From assembly GCA_943331445.1 (NCBI GenBank), contig CALQLO010000010.1:1-64000 (forward strand): a stretch of 64,000 nucleotides of DNA, read 5' to 3'. The notes under the pieces are model-generated. The model was not told the DNA's origin. It did no database searches and saw nothing but the letters and a program-made list of their open reading frames with translations. Made by a program: the position numbers and the translations under genes. The stretch comes from Akkermansia muciniphila (GTDB lineage: Bacteria > Verrucomicrobiota > Verrucomicrobiia > Opitutales > UBA953). This document shows, piece by piece, positions 54,954 through 64,000 of this stretch (the first letter of the stretch is position 1; every line of letters starts with the position of its first letter).

Positions 54954-55856
54954 ATGAAGACCCCTCTTCTCCTCCTCGCCGCCGCCCTCGCCCTGACCGG
55001 CTGCCAGACCACCCCCGCGCCGCGCAAGCTGGCCGTCGGCGCCAACCCCGAGAGCGTGACCCGTGGCTTCGATGGCGACCTTTTCGTAAGCATCATGGGC
55101 GCGAGCCGCAAAGCCGGCGATGGCGACGGCAAGATCGTCCGCGTGCACGGCGAAACCGTTACCGATTTCACCACGGGCCTCAATGACCCCAAGGGCACCG
55201 TCTTCGCCGGCGGCTTCATCATCACGGCGGATTTCGATACGGTCTGGAAAATCGACGCCCAGGGGCACAAGAGCGTCCTCGCCGGTCCGAAGGATTTCCC
55301 GCTGGTTCCCGCCTTCCTCAATGATGTCGAAGTGGAACCCTCCGGCCAAAGCATCCTCGTGACCGACATGGGTGCCGTGACCAAGATGCGCGACGCCAAC
55401 GGCAAGCTCTGGCCGATCAACAGTGCCGAGCACAAGGCCATCCCCGTCATCGCCCGCGTCTACCGCGTCACGCTCGACGGCAAGGTCACCGAAGTCATCG
55501 CCCCCACCGCCCGCATGCTCAACCCCAACGGTGTCGACGTCCTGAAGGACGGCCGCATCCGCATCGCCGAGTTCTTCACGGGCGACGTCCTCGAGTACAA
55601 TAACGGCAAGTGGAAGACCATCGCCAAGGGTCACCGCTCGGGTGATGGCATCGTCCACGACTCCCAAGGACGCTTCTACATTTCGGAAGTCATGTTCGGT
55701 CGCGTCACCCGCTACGACGCTGGCTCCAAGAATCCGAAGCTCCTTTCCGAAGGGCTCGGCCTGCAGTCGGCCGCCGATATCTATGTCGACGAAGCCCATG
55801 GCCAGCTGATCATCCCGGACAGCAAGGCCGGCCAGCTTGTCTTCATCGGGCTGTAA
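54954..55856 (+). CDS. SMP-30/gluconolactonase-like lipoprotein
   Basis: The 300-residue protein has a lipoprotein signal with lipobox LTGC (Cys17). The body is a six-bladed beta-propeller of the SMP-30/LRE type: ESVTRGFDGDLFVSIMG, GKIVRVHGETVTDF, LNPNGVDVLKDGRIRIAEF, GDGIVHDSQGRFYISEV and AADIYVDEAHGQLIIPD. Members are lactonases for sugar acids or uncharacterised propellers. Metal-binding Glu/Asn/Asp residues cannot be fixed by eye. Outer-membrane anchoring next to sugar-acting enzymes fits lactone hydrolysis after sugar oxidation, which is inference. Confidence 0.82.
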   Translation: MKTPLLLLAAALALTGCQTTPAPRKLAVGANPESVTRGFDGDLFVSIMGASRKAGDGDGKIVRVHGETVTDFTTGLNDPKGTVFAGGFIITADFDTVWKIDAQGHKSVLAGPKDFPLVPAFLNDVEVEPSGQSILVTDMGAVTKMRDANGKLWPINSAEHKAIPVIARVYRVTLDGKVTEVIAPTARMLNPNGVDVLKDGRIRIAEFFTGDVLEYNNGKWKTIAKGHRSGDGIVHDSQGRFYISEVMFGRVTRYDAGSKNPKLLSEGLGLQSAADIYVDEAHGQLIIPDSKAGQLVFIGL

Positions 55857-55952
55857 TGGCCTTAAGGGTGGGGGCAGGGGTAGGAATCTCATCCTGATAT
55901 TTTCCTTTTCCGCTGCCTAACTCGCATAAACCTACCCCGCCACATCTTTACC

Positions 55953-56633
55953 ATGCGTAAACACCTTACCCTCTTCCTCCTCGCCCTCGCCGTCGACGCG
56001 CGGGCGGTCGACGCTATCCCGGCTTTTAGTCAGGATTCTCGGATTCTCTTCCAAGGTGATTCCATCACGGATGGTAATCGCGGCCGCTCGCTCGACCCGA
56101 ACCACATCCTCGGCCACGGCTACGCGTTCATTACCGCTGCCCGCCATGGCGCCGCCTTTCCGGAACGGAAGCTCGACTTCTTTAATCGCGGCGTGAGCGG
56201 CAATACCGTGCTCGACCTCGATAAGCGCTGGGCCAAGGACACGCTCGCCCTGAAGCCCGACCTGCTTTCCGTGATGATCGGGGTGAATGATAACGGCAAA
56301 GGCGTCCCGCTCGAAACCTACGAGGCGACCTACGATAAGATCCTCACCGACGCCCGGGCCCAGAACCCGAAGCTCAAACTTGTGCTCATGGAACCCTTTG
56401 TGCGCCACCCAGGTAAGCCCGTGCCGGAAGGCATCGTCGCCCGTCAGGCCATCGTGGCCAAGCTCGCCCAGAAACATGGCGCTGCCCTCGTTCAGCTCCA
56501 GAAACTCTTCGATGACGCTGCGACCAAGACTGCCGATGACTACTGGGTCTGGGATAGCGTCCACCCCACCTACCGCGGCCACCAACTCATGGCCGATGAG
56601 TGGGAGCGCGTGGTCCGGGCGACCTGGAAATAA
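55953..56633 (+). CDS. Secreted SGNH/GDSL hydrolase
   Basis: The 226-residue protein has a signal peptide (MRKHLTLFLLALAVDARA). Catalytic blocks are all visible: LFQGDSITDGNRGR (Ser37), FFNRGVSGNTVLDLD, VMIGVNDNGKG and DSVHPTYRGHQ (Asp, His). It is the right length for a stand-alone SGNH esterase, the type that removes acetyl or other acyl groups from polysaccharides. It is related to, but not a copy of, the SGNH half of the 52781 fusion. It stands between the lipoprotein gene and the large DUF1592 gene with gaps of 96 and 78 bases, so it may be its own unit. Confidence 0.9.
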   Translation: MRKHLTLFLLALAVDARAVDAIPAFSQDSRILFQGDSITDGNRGRSLDPNHILGHGYAFITAARHGAAFPERKLDFFNRGVSGNTVLDLDKRWAKDTLALKPDLLSVMIGVNDNGKGVPLETYEATYDKILTDARAQNPKLKLVLMEPFVRHPGKPVPEGIVARQAIVAKLAQKHGAALVQLQKLFDDAATKTADDYWVWDSVHPTYRGHQLMADEWERVVRATWK

Positions 56634-56700
56634 ACGAACGTTTTTGATGCCCCCAGCCGCAAGGACGGGCTGGCTTCCGCCCAGTCAGGTCTCAACCTAC

Positions 56701-56706
56701 GGAGGT
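56701..56706 (+). promoter_or_regulatory. Strong Shine-Dalgarno site (unusual here)
   Basis: GGAGGT ends five bases before the ATG at 56712. It is the only textbook Shine-Dalgarno I found before an operon-leading gene in this window; most other genes have C-rich leaders without one. It fixes the start of the giant DUF1592 gene. Confidence 0.75.
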
Positions 56707-56711
56707 CCGAT

Positions 56712-59700
56712 ATGCCCCTGCGTCGCCTCACCCTCCTACCCTTTCTCGCCACGCTGGCTTTTGGCGCTGCGCCCGAAGCACGTATCGACGAGAAGCACCG
56801 TGCATTCTTCAAAGAATACTGCGTCGAGTGCCATAATGCGGATAAGCAAAAAGGGAAACTCCGGCTGGACGATATCGCCCTGAATCTGAACACCGTCCAG
56901 CTCGCGGACCGCTGGCAGAAGATTCTCAATCAGGTCAACTCCGGCGAGATGCCGCCCGAGGACTCCAAGCAGCCTGCCCCGATCGCGAAAGCCGATTTCC
57001 TCGAGATGCTTTCGGGCACGCTCGTCACCGCCCGTAAGACCATCGGTGACGCCCACGGTCAGGTGACCATGCGTCGACTGAATCGCCGAGAATATAAAAA
57101 TACCCTGCGCGACCTCCTCGGGGTGGACATGGGGGTCAACGAGCTCCCCGCCGATGGGGGCGCCGGGGCTTTCGACACCGTGGGAGCTTCCCTTTTCATG
57201 TCATCGGATCAGTTCGAGCAATACCTCGCACTGGGTCGCCAAGCCATCGATGAGCACGTGATTCGCTTCGGCCAGAAGACCGCGCCTTTAAAAATTCACC
57301 TTGAGGCCGAAAGTTACTCCACACCTCGGATCGCCAAAGTCTATGCCGAACGCGCCGAGCGCCATAAACTTTATGTCGCCTGGACTAAGGCCGTCGATGC
57401 CGCCGCTGCCCTGCCAGAGAACGCGAAGATTATTGCAACTATCGAAGAGGAAAAAAAGGGTAGCGCGACGTACCGCTATTATCAGTGGCAGCGCATCCCA
57501 GGAGCACCCCACCCCAATCATTTTGGCTTCATCGACGTTCAGCACGCCGATCAACACGGCCGGAGCGACTGGGTTTTAAACGCCCCACAGCAAAGAGCCT
57601 ACCTCGCACACCCAGCCACCAAGACTGGCGCGTTTCTCACCTACGCAGATGCCTCCGGAAACCCCTACCAACCATTCGACATCCCTGGCGGTTGGCCGGT
57701 AGGTAAATATACGATTCGCTTGCGGATCGCGGCGACGGCCGACACGCCCAAGTCGCGGCACTTCGTCGAATTCGGTCCAGGAGGAGGAGCCGTGGTCAGC
57801 ACACATCAGGTCACTGGCACGATGGATAAGCCACAGGTCCTGGAAATCCCGGTGACGATCACCACCGGCGGCAGCCGCAACTTCATTCTACGTGAACGCG
57901 GGTCTTTTGATTCGAATGAGCGTGCTAATCAGATTTTTTTTGAAGCCTACCGCCGCAACAGTATCGGGCCGGAATTCGCCCTGTGGATCGACTGGATCGA
58001 GATCGTGAACGACGAGTCGGCGCCCATGAAGACGCCCGAACTGAAGGTGCGATTCGAAGCAGAAGCCTACGCGAACCCGCGCATCACTAAATCCTACGCC
58101 GATCGCATCGATTGCCATGAACGTTATGACGCGTGGACCAAAGCGGTCGATGCCGTCGCCGTCCTTCCCGCGAACGCGGCGATTGTCGCGGCCATCCAAG
58201 CGGAAAAGAAAGGCAACGTGACCTACCGGTATTATCAGTGGCAGCGCATCCCGGGAGCACCCAGCCCTGAGAAGTTCGGCTACACCGATGCCATCCACGC
58301 CGACGAGCAAGGCCGACGCAACTGGGTGCACTCCGCCCCCCAGCAACGCGCCTACCTGGCGAACCCTGCGACGAAGACGGGCGCCTTCCTCACTTATGCG
58401 GATGTCTTCGCCAACCCGTACCAGCCGTTCAGCATCCCCAGCGGTTGGCCAGCGGGAAAATATACCGTACGCGTGCGGATTGCCGCGACGGCCGACACAC
58501 CTAAATCGCGACACTTCGTCGAATTCGGTCCGCTCCAGGGTGCGGTGGCCAGCACCCACGAAGTGACGGGCACGATGGAGGCCCCCCAACTCCTCGACAT
58601 CCCTGTCGAGATCACCACCGGCGGAAGCCGTGGCTTCTTCCTCCGCGAGCGCGGGTCTTTCGATTCCAACGAGCGGGCGCTGCAGATCTTCGGCGAAGCC
58701 CTCAAGCGCAACGGCATCGGACCGGAGTTCGCCCTCTGGATCGACTGGATTGAAATCATGAACGGCGGGCCGGCGCCCGTGACCTTCGATCACCGCGAAA
58801 CTGAAATCTTGGCTAATCAGGTCGTGGGTGGAACCTACAAGGACTATTACCTCGGAGGTTATACCGTCGCCAAAGCCTACCTCGACTCCGACCGCTCGAA
58901 GCCGCCCACCGCTTTCGGCAAAGGCATCCCTGACGAACAGGAAGCCAAGTTCCGCGTCCAAGTCTACAACGAGCACGGCCCAAGTTTCCGGCGCTACCTC
59001 GAGGACCCCCTCAACAAGACGGGCGCCACGCTGAACATCTACGACACCCATAAAGAGGAAGTCATCGCACTGCCGCCGGACACCTCGTCCGATCGCGATA
59101 AAACCAAGCGCGACCCCGTCCCTCCAGGAGAATACATGTTGCGACTCCGCGTCGGCGCCATCGCCGGGAGCGCCCACACAAGGCACTTCCTCGAAATGGG
59201 CAGCCGGACGAAAGACGTCCCTTTCGCCTTCATCCAGACATTCCAAATCACTGGCACCACGGACGCACCCCAGACCATCGAGGTTCCGGTATCAATCACG
59301 GCGACCGGCCCGCGCTCTTTTGTTTTCCGCGAAAAGCGAGACATCAAAAACGATTTTGAGGACTATCAGGCCGCCCGCAAAGCCACCGGCGTCGGCCCGC
59401 CCGCCGCCCTCTGGGTCGACTGGGTCGAATGGGAAGCCGTCGATGCCCGCCGCAATGGGATGGTCAAGGTGGAATCAGCAATCCCACCGCCTCCAGAGGG
59501 CGTCAGCGAAAAAGATTACGCCCAGACCGTCATCACCCGCTTCGCCACCCGGGCTTTCCGCGGCAAGATCCCCGATGCGGGCTACGTCAACAAACTCGTC
59601 GCCCTCTTTGCCGTCCGCCGTAAAGCGGGTGACTCACTTGAGGTCGCCCTGAAGCAACCATTGAGTGTCGTCATGGCCTCCCCGGGCTTCCTCTACCTAC

Positions 59701-60761
59701 AGGAACCCAGCGATGAAAAACAGCGCCGACGCCTGAGCGACATCGAACTCGCGGCCCGACTTTCCTATTTCATCTGGAGCGCCCCACCCGACGCCGAACT
59801 CCTCCGCCTCGCGGAACAAAATACCCTACACGAGCCCGCGATTCTGGGCGCCCAGGTCGATCGGCTCATCGCCGACCCGAAGTCGTCCGCCTTCGTGACC
59901 GGGTTCACGCATCAGTGGCTCGGACTACACCGCTTGGACTTCTTCCAGTTCGACACCAAGCTGCACAAAGATTTCGACGACAGCACCAAGGCTGCCGCTC
60001 GTCATGAAGTCTACCAGACCATCGACCACATCCTGCGCCAAGGCGACAGCCTCCGCCGCTTACTCAAGAGCGATTACGTCGTAATCAACGGACTGCTCGC
60101 CGACTACTACGGCTTGAGCGATGTGCGTGGTGATGCCTTCCGCAAGGTGCCCCTCCCCAAGGATTCCCCTCGAGGCGGACTACTCGGCATGGCCGCGACG
60201 CTCGCCATGGGTAGCAACGGACGCGACTCCAGCCCCGTTGAACGCGGCGCCTGGATCCTCCGCAAGATCCTGCACGAACCCCCGCCCCCCGCGCCACCCA
60301 ACGTACCGCAGCTCAATCGCCTCGAAGACAAGATTCTCTCCACGCGCGAACGCCTCGCCGCACACCAAGAGCAACCCCAGTGCGCCCAGTGCCACCGGAA
60401 GATCGACCCCATCGGCTTCGGACTGGAGAATTTCAACGCCACGGGAAAATGGCGGACCACGGAGACTTATGAAAAGAAGGGGGTCGGCAGCAAAACCTGG
60501 CCCATCAGCCCCTCCGGCGCCTTCTACAAAGGCGCCAGTTTTAAGGATTATTTCGAACTTCGTGACCTGATTGCCGCTCGACCAGAGAAATTCGCTCGAG
60601 GCTTCACCGAAGCCCTTATTGAATATGGCATGGGTCGCCCCTTTGGCTTCCTCGACGACCCCCTCGCCGCGGACATCCTCAAGCAAGCCCAGTCTCAGGA
60701 TTACCAGATGGCCACTTTCCTTCGCACCCTCGTCCTCTCCGAAACTTTCCAAACTAAATGA
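56712..60761 (+). CDS. Giant DUF1592 cytochrome protein with triplicated beta module
   Basis: At 1349 residues this is about 450-500 longer than its relatives at 12215 and 44888. Signal peptide (about 1-18), heme motif CVECH (37-41), NSGEMPPED and DUF1587 (about 118-165, MRRLNRREYKNTLRDLLG) come first. Then a module of about 240 residues occurs twice in near-identical form (about 196-440 and 447-690; offset exactly 251 codons) and a third time diverged (about 691-915). The normal DUF1595/DUF1592 (LAARLSYFIWSAPPDAEL), DUF1588 (GGLLGMAATLAMGSNGRDSSP) and DUF1585 (CAQCHRKIDPIGFG) follow. The relative at 44888 has one copy. The DUF1552 partner overlaps by ATGA. Confidence 0.93.
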   Translation: MPLRRLTLLPFLATLAFGAAPEARIDEKHRAFFKEYCVECHNADKQKGKLRLDDIALNLNTVQLADRWQKILNQVNSGEMPPEDSKQPAPIAKADFLEMLSGTLVTARKTIGDAHGQVTMRRLNRREYKNTLRDLLGVDMGVNELPADGGAGAFDTVGASLFMSSDQFEQYLALGRQAIDEHVIRFGQKTAPLKIHLEAESYSTPRIAKVYAERAERHKLYVAWTKAVDAAAALPENAKIIATIEEEKKGSATYRYYQWQRIPGAPHPNHFGFIDVQHADQHGRSDWVLNAPQQRAYLAHPATKTGAFLTYADASGNPYQPFDIPGGWPVGKYTIRLRIAATADTPKSRHFVEFGPGGGAVVSTHQVTGTMDKPQVLEIPVTITTGGSRNFILRERGSFDSNERANQIFFEAYRRNSIGPEFALWIDWIEIVNDESAPMKTPELKVRFEAEAYANPRITKSYADRIDCHERYDAWTKAVDAVAVLPANAAIVAAIQAEKKGNVTYRYYQWQRIPGAPSPEKFGYTDAIHADEQGRRNWVHSAPQQRAYLANPATKTGAFLTYADVFANPYQPFSIPSGWPAGKYTVRVRIAATADTPKSRHFVEFGPLQGAVASTHEVTGTMEAPQLLDIPVEITTGGSRGFFLRERGSFDSNERALQIFGEALKRNGIGPEFALWIDWIEIMNGGPAPVTFDHRETEILANQVVGGTYKDYYLGGYTVAKAYLDSDRSKPPTAFGKGIPDEQEAKFRVQVYNEHGPSFRRYLEDPLNKTGATLNIYDTHKEEVIALPPDTSSDRDKTKRDPVPPGEYMLRLRVGAIAGSAHTRHFLEMGSRTKDVPFAFIQTFQITGTTDAPQTIEVPVSITATGPRSFVFREKRDIKNDFEDYQAARKATGVGPPAALWVDWVEWEAVDARRNGMVKVESAIPPPPEGVSEKDYAQTVITRFATRAFRGKIPDAGYVNKLVALFAVRRKAGDSLEVALKQPLSVVMASPGFLYLQEPSDEKQRRRLSDIELAARLSYFIWSAPPDAELLRLAEQNTLHEPAILGAQVDRLIADPKSSAFVTGFTHQWLGLHRLDFFQFDTKLHKDFDDSTKAAARHEVYQTIDHILRQGDSLRRLLKSDYVVINGLLADYYGLSDVRGDAFRKVPLPKDSPRGGLLGMAATLAMGSNGRDSSPVERGAWILRKILHEPPPPAPPNVPQLNRLEDKILSTRERLAAHQEQPQCAQCHRKIDPIGFGLENFNATGKWRTTETYEKKGVGSKTWPISPSGAFYKGASFKDYFELRDLIAARPEKFARGFTEALIEYGMGRPFGFLDDPLAADILKQAQSQDYQMATFLRTLVLSETFQTK
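57297..58022 (+). repeat. Intragenic duplicated module, copy 1
   Basis: Encodes EAESYSTPRIAKVYAERAE through LWIDWIEIVND of the 56712 protein. It aligns to copy 2 at a constant offset of 753 bases, for example TATTATCAGTGGCAGCGCAT at 57477 versus 58230. No frame break occurs. Confidence 0.9.
58050..58775 (+). repeat. Intragenic duplicated module, copy 2
   Basis: Encodes EAEAYANPRITKSYADRID through LWIDWIEIMNG. DNA is still clearly similar to copy 1 with mostly synonymous differences. A third, much more diverged unit follows at about 58783-59452 (TGATLNIYDTHKEEV, ARHFLE-type HTRHFLEMG, LWVDWVEWEA). Confidence 0.9.
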
Positions 60762-62044
60762 GCCAACCCGACCTTAGCCGCCGTCACTTCCTCCGCGCCG
60801 CCGGCACCCTCGTCGCTCTCCCGGCGCTAAGCTCACTCGGCTTCAAGGCCTTCGCCGCCGAGAAACCCTCGACGCAGCCGAAGCGCATGGTCTTCCTCGG
60901 CTTCGGCTATGGCGTGACTAACGAGACTTGGTTCCCCGCACTCAAGGATACTGGTGCGGATTACGCCCTGCCCGTCGGGCTCGCCCCGCTCGCCGAACAC
61001 AAGAAGGATTTCACGCTCGTCCAAGGGCTTTCCAATAAGTTCAGCGATGAAGCCCACTGGGGCAGTACCTTCTGGCTGACGGGTGCCAATCGCTACGCCG
61101 AGCCAGGCCAGAGTTTCCATAATGGCATTTCGGCGGACCAAGTCGCCGCGATGCGCCTCGGCATGAATACGCGCTACGGATCCATCCGCCTCGATTGCGC
61201 CAATGCAGGCGACTCCGGCCACGGCCCCGGCTCGATGGCCTGGGATGCGCGCGGCAAGCCATTGATCGGCCACGAGAACCCCGTCGCCGCCTACCACCGG
61301 CTGTTCTCCGACGAGACCATGCCGCTCGCCCAACGCCAGGCCATGCTCGCCGAGCAACGCAGCGTCCTTGATGTGGTTCTCGAAGATGCCGCCCGCGTGC
61401 GCCGCGGCCTCTCGCGCAGCGACACCGACAAACTCGACGAATACTTCCAGAGCATCCGCGACATCGAACTCCGCCTGTCCAAGGACGAACAGTGGCTCGA
61501 CCGCCCCAAAGCCAAGGCGCCCTTCCCTGAACCCAAGCCCGGCCTCGCCGGCAAAGATGAAATCAAAGTCATGTATGACCTGATTGTCGCTGCCCTGCAG
61601 ACCGACAGCACACGCGTACTCACCTATCGCCAACCCGTCAGCACCCTGCTCACCAGTCTCAACATCAAAGTGGCCTCGCATGACATGAGCCACTACGCCC
61701 CCGGCGAACGGCGCGAAGCTTCGCAGAAGCGCGACCTCCAACAAAGCACCCTGCTCGCGGGACTCCTGACGAAGCTCAAGGCCACCAAGGAAGCGGACGG
61801 CTCCAGCCTCTTCGACCACACGACGGTCGCCTACGGTAGCAATATTCGCACCGTGCACTACTTGGACAACTGCCCGACCCTGATCGCGGGTGGCGGCTCT
61901 GGCATCCGCCTCGGCCAGCACATCGCCCTCCAAGGCAAGAGCACCCCACTGTGTAACCTCTGGCTCACCCTCCTGCAAGGCAGCGGCGTGAAAGTCGATA
62001 GCCACGGCGACAGCAACGGTATCGTCAAAGAACTGAAAGCCTAA
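60758..62044 (+). CDS. DUF1552 domain protein, Tat-exported
   Basis: The 428-residue protein has a strong twin-arginine signal (LSRRHFLRAAGTLVALPALS). DUF1552 features: FLGFGYGVTNETWFPAL, GLSNKFSDEAHWGSTFWLTG, SDTDKLDEYFQSIRDIELR, TDSTRVLTYRQPVSTLLTS and GDSNGIVKELKA. Its ATG overlaps the TGA of the giant DUF1592 gene, so translation is coupled. It is a close paralog of the 47584 protein. Hairpin-forming repeats follow the stop. Confidence 0.92.
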   Translation: MSQPDLSRRHFLRAAGTLVALPALSSLGFKAFAAEKPSTQPKRMVFLGFGYGVTNETWFPALKDTGADYALPVGLAPLAEHKKDFTLVQGLSNKFSDEAHWGSTFWLTGANRYAEPGQSFHNGISADQVAAMRLGMNTRYGSIRLDCANAGDSGHGPGSMAWDARGKPLIGHENPVAAYHRLFSDETMPLAQRQAMLAEQRSVLDVVLEDAARVRRGLSRSDTDKLDEYFQSIRDIELRLSKDEQWLDRPKAKAPFPEPKPGLAGKDEIKVMYDLIVAALQTDSTRVLTYRQPVSTLLTSLNIKVASHDMSHYAPGERREASQKRDLQQSTLLAGLLTKLKATKEADGSSLFDHTTVAYGSNIRTVHYLDNCPTLIAGGGSGIRLGQHIALQGKSTPLCNLWLTLLQGSGVKVDSHGDSNGIVKELKA

Positions 62045-62061
62045 GCGGCCGGGGCCCGAAT

Positions 62062-62103
62062 AATGGGGTCAGACCCTCTTAATGGGGACTGACCCCATTT
62101 TCC
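62062..62103 (+). terminator. Direct/inverted repeat, likely terminator
   Basis: AATGGGGTCAG (62062-62072) is inverted as CTGACCCCATT (62089-62099), and AATGGGG (62081-62087) also pairs with CCCCATT (62093-62099) around a 5-base loop, followed by TTCC. The two hairpins are mutually exclusive. It sits 18 bases after the DUF1552 stop. The TGGGGTCAGACC type of sequence recalls REP-like elements. Confidence 0.5.
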
Positions 62104-62149
62104 GCCTTTGCACTGCGGGGCCCTCACCGTGTATTTTGAGCACACCCCC

Positions 62150-63760
<1,611 letters not shown>

Positions 63761-63808
63761 GTCTGCTCGCACGCCCAGCCCTCCCGACGACACGCGCAGA
63801 GTACCTAG

Positions 63809-64000
63809 ATGAGAACTTATCGGTTAATCGCCTTCGTCGCGGGAGTGACATGCACCCTGACAGGACTCGTCGCGGAGAGCGCCCCGGCGGTCCTGAAGCC
63901 CGATGCGCTGCGTAGCTATGTTGCCACCTTCAACGGGCAGCGACCGGACGATACGGTCGTAGACTTGCCCAGCGATGGCTCGATCACCGCCATCCGCAAC
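63809..64000 (+). CDS. Exported protein, 3' partial (possible MGH1-like glycoside hydrolase)
   Basis: The frame opens at ATG 63809 and runs to the window edge (64 residues seen). A signal peptide (MRTYRLIAFVAGVTCTLTGL) is followed by AVLKPDALRSYVATFNGQRP and DDTVVDLPSDGSITAIRN. The LKPDALRSYVATFN block recalls the N-terminus of MGH1-like secreted glycoside hydrolases of PVC bacteria, but too little is visible to name it. It starts 48 bases after the sulfatase stop. Confidence 0.55.
   Translation, partial: MRTYRLIAFVAGVTCTLTGLVAESAPAVLKPDALRSYVATFNGQRPDDTVVDLPSDGSITAIRN

Noticed and set aside
57888-59246. Long open frame on the - strand (452 codons) inside the giant DUF1592 gene
   Set aside because: It is antisense to a strongly supported gene, has no recognisable domains, and long antisense frames are common in GC-rich DNA with G/C third positions. 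The same applies to 30061-31524, 40107-41384, 60833-62005 and 1096-1893 on the - strand.

Overview
The window is about 96% coding and GC-rich. It carries 40 protein genes, 39 on the + strand and one (35647-36408) on the - strand. No rRNA, tRNA, CRISPR, transposase or integrase was seen, and no gap between genes exceeds 200 bases. The dominant content is planctomycete-type cytochrome proteins (PSCyt/DUF1549/DUF1553 and DUF1587/1592/1588/1585), their DUF1501 and DUF1552 partners, a TIGR02604/TIGR02603-type heme protein, sulfatases, DUF1080 proteins and SGNH esterases. This mix points to the PVC superphylum. Short intergenic gaps and compact operons favour Verrucomicrobiota over Planctomycetota, but that is inference. 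SusC/SusD genes are absent, which argues against Bacteroidota.

Layout. 1-1620: 3' end of a DUF1592 protein. 1777-7220: cytochrome (PSCyt1-DUF1549-NPCBM-like-DUF1553), DUF1501, DUF1080. 7377-12103: a second cytochrome (with a discoidin-like module) and DUF1501. 12215-22702: DUF1592 protein, DUF1552 protein, then five tandem overlapping paralogs of a secreted family I do not recognise. Around this block, five arrays of diverged 7-bp repeats form large inverted repeats, and four of them encode the paralogs' signal peptides. 22795-29473: DUF4838 protein, two LamG/DUF1080-like proteins, an MFS transporter and a sulfatase. 29671-34275: a third cytochrome (with LamG) and DUF1501. 34454-44827: sialidases, a deacetylase, a beta-helix protein, an FG-GAP protein, a serine hydrolase, an alpha/beta hydrolase and a beta-propeller protein. 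44888-49602: DUF1592, DUF1552 and a LamG-like protein. 49652-56633: a PVC heme protein, an SGNH-DUF1080 fusion, TauE, a SMP-30-like lipoprotein and an SGNH hydrolase. 56712-62044: a giant DUF1592 protein with a triplicated module, and DUF1552. 62150-63760: a second sulfatase. 63809-64000: the start of another exported protein.

How the genes may work together (inference). Nearly every product has a signal peptide, Tat signal or lipobox, so the window looks like an envelope or periplasmic programme for attacking complex sulfated or acylated glycans. Sulfatases, esterases, a deacetylase, sialidase-like and beta-helix proteins would trim the polymer, cytochrome systems would do a redox step, and DUF1080 proteins (a family that includes 3-keto-glycoside hydrolases) and one MFS carrier would handle the sugars. 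Each PSCyt1 protein carries a different carbohydrate-binding-like module at the same place, suggesting different targets.

The most novel signals are: (i) heptanucleotide inverted-repeat arrays recruited as signal-peptide coding sequence in four of the five paralogs; (ii) the unrecognised five-gene family coupled to a DUF1592/DUF1552 pair; (iii) a recurring GGAAC-N17/18-RTC motif, like extracytoplasmic-function sigma promoters, upstream of most operon-leading cytochrome genes; (iv) a tandemly triplicated 251-residue module in the 1349-residue DUF1592 protein.
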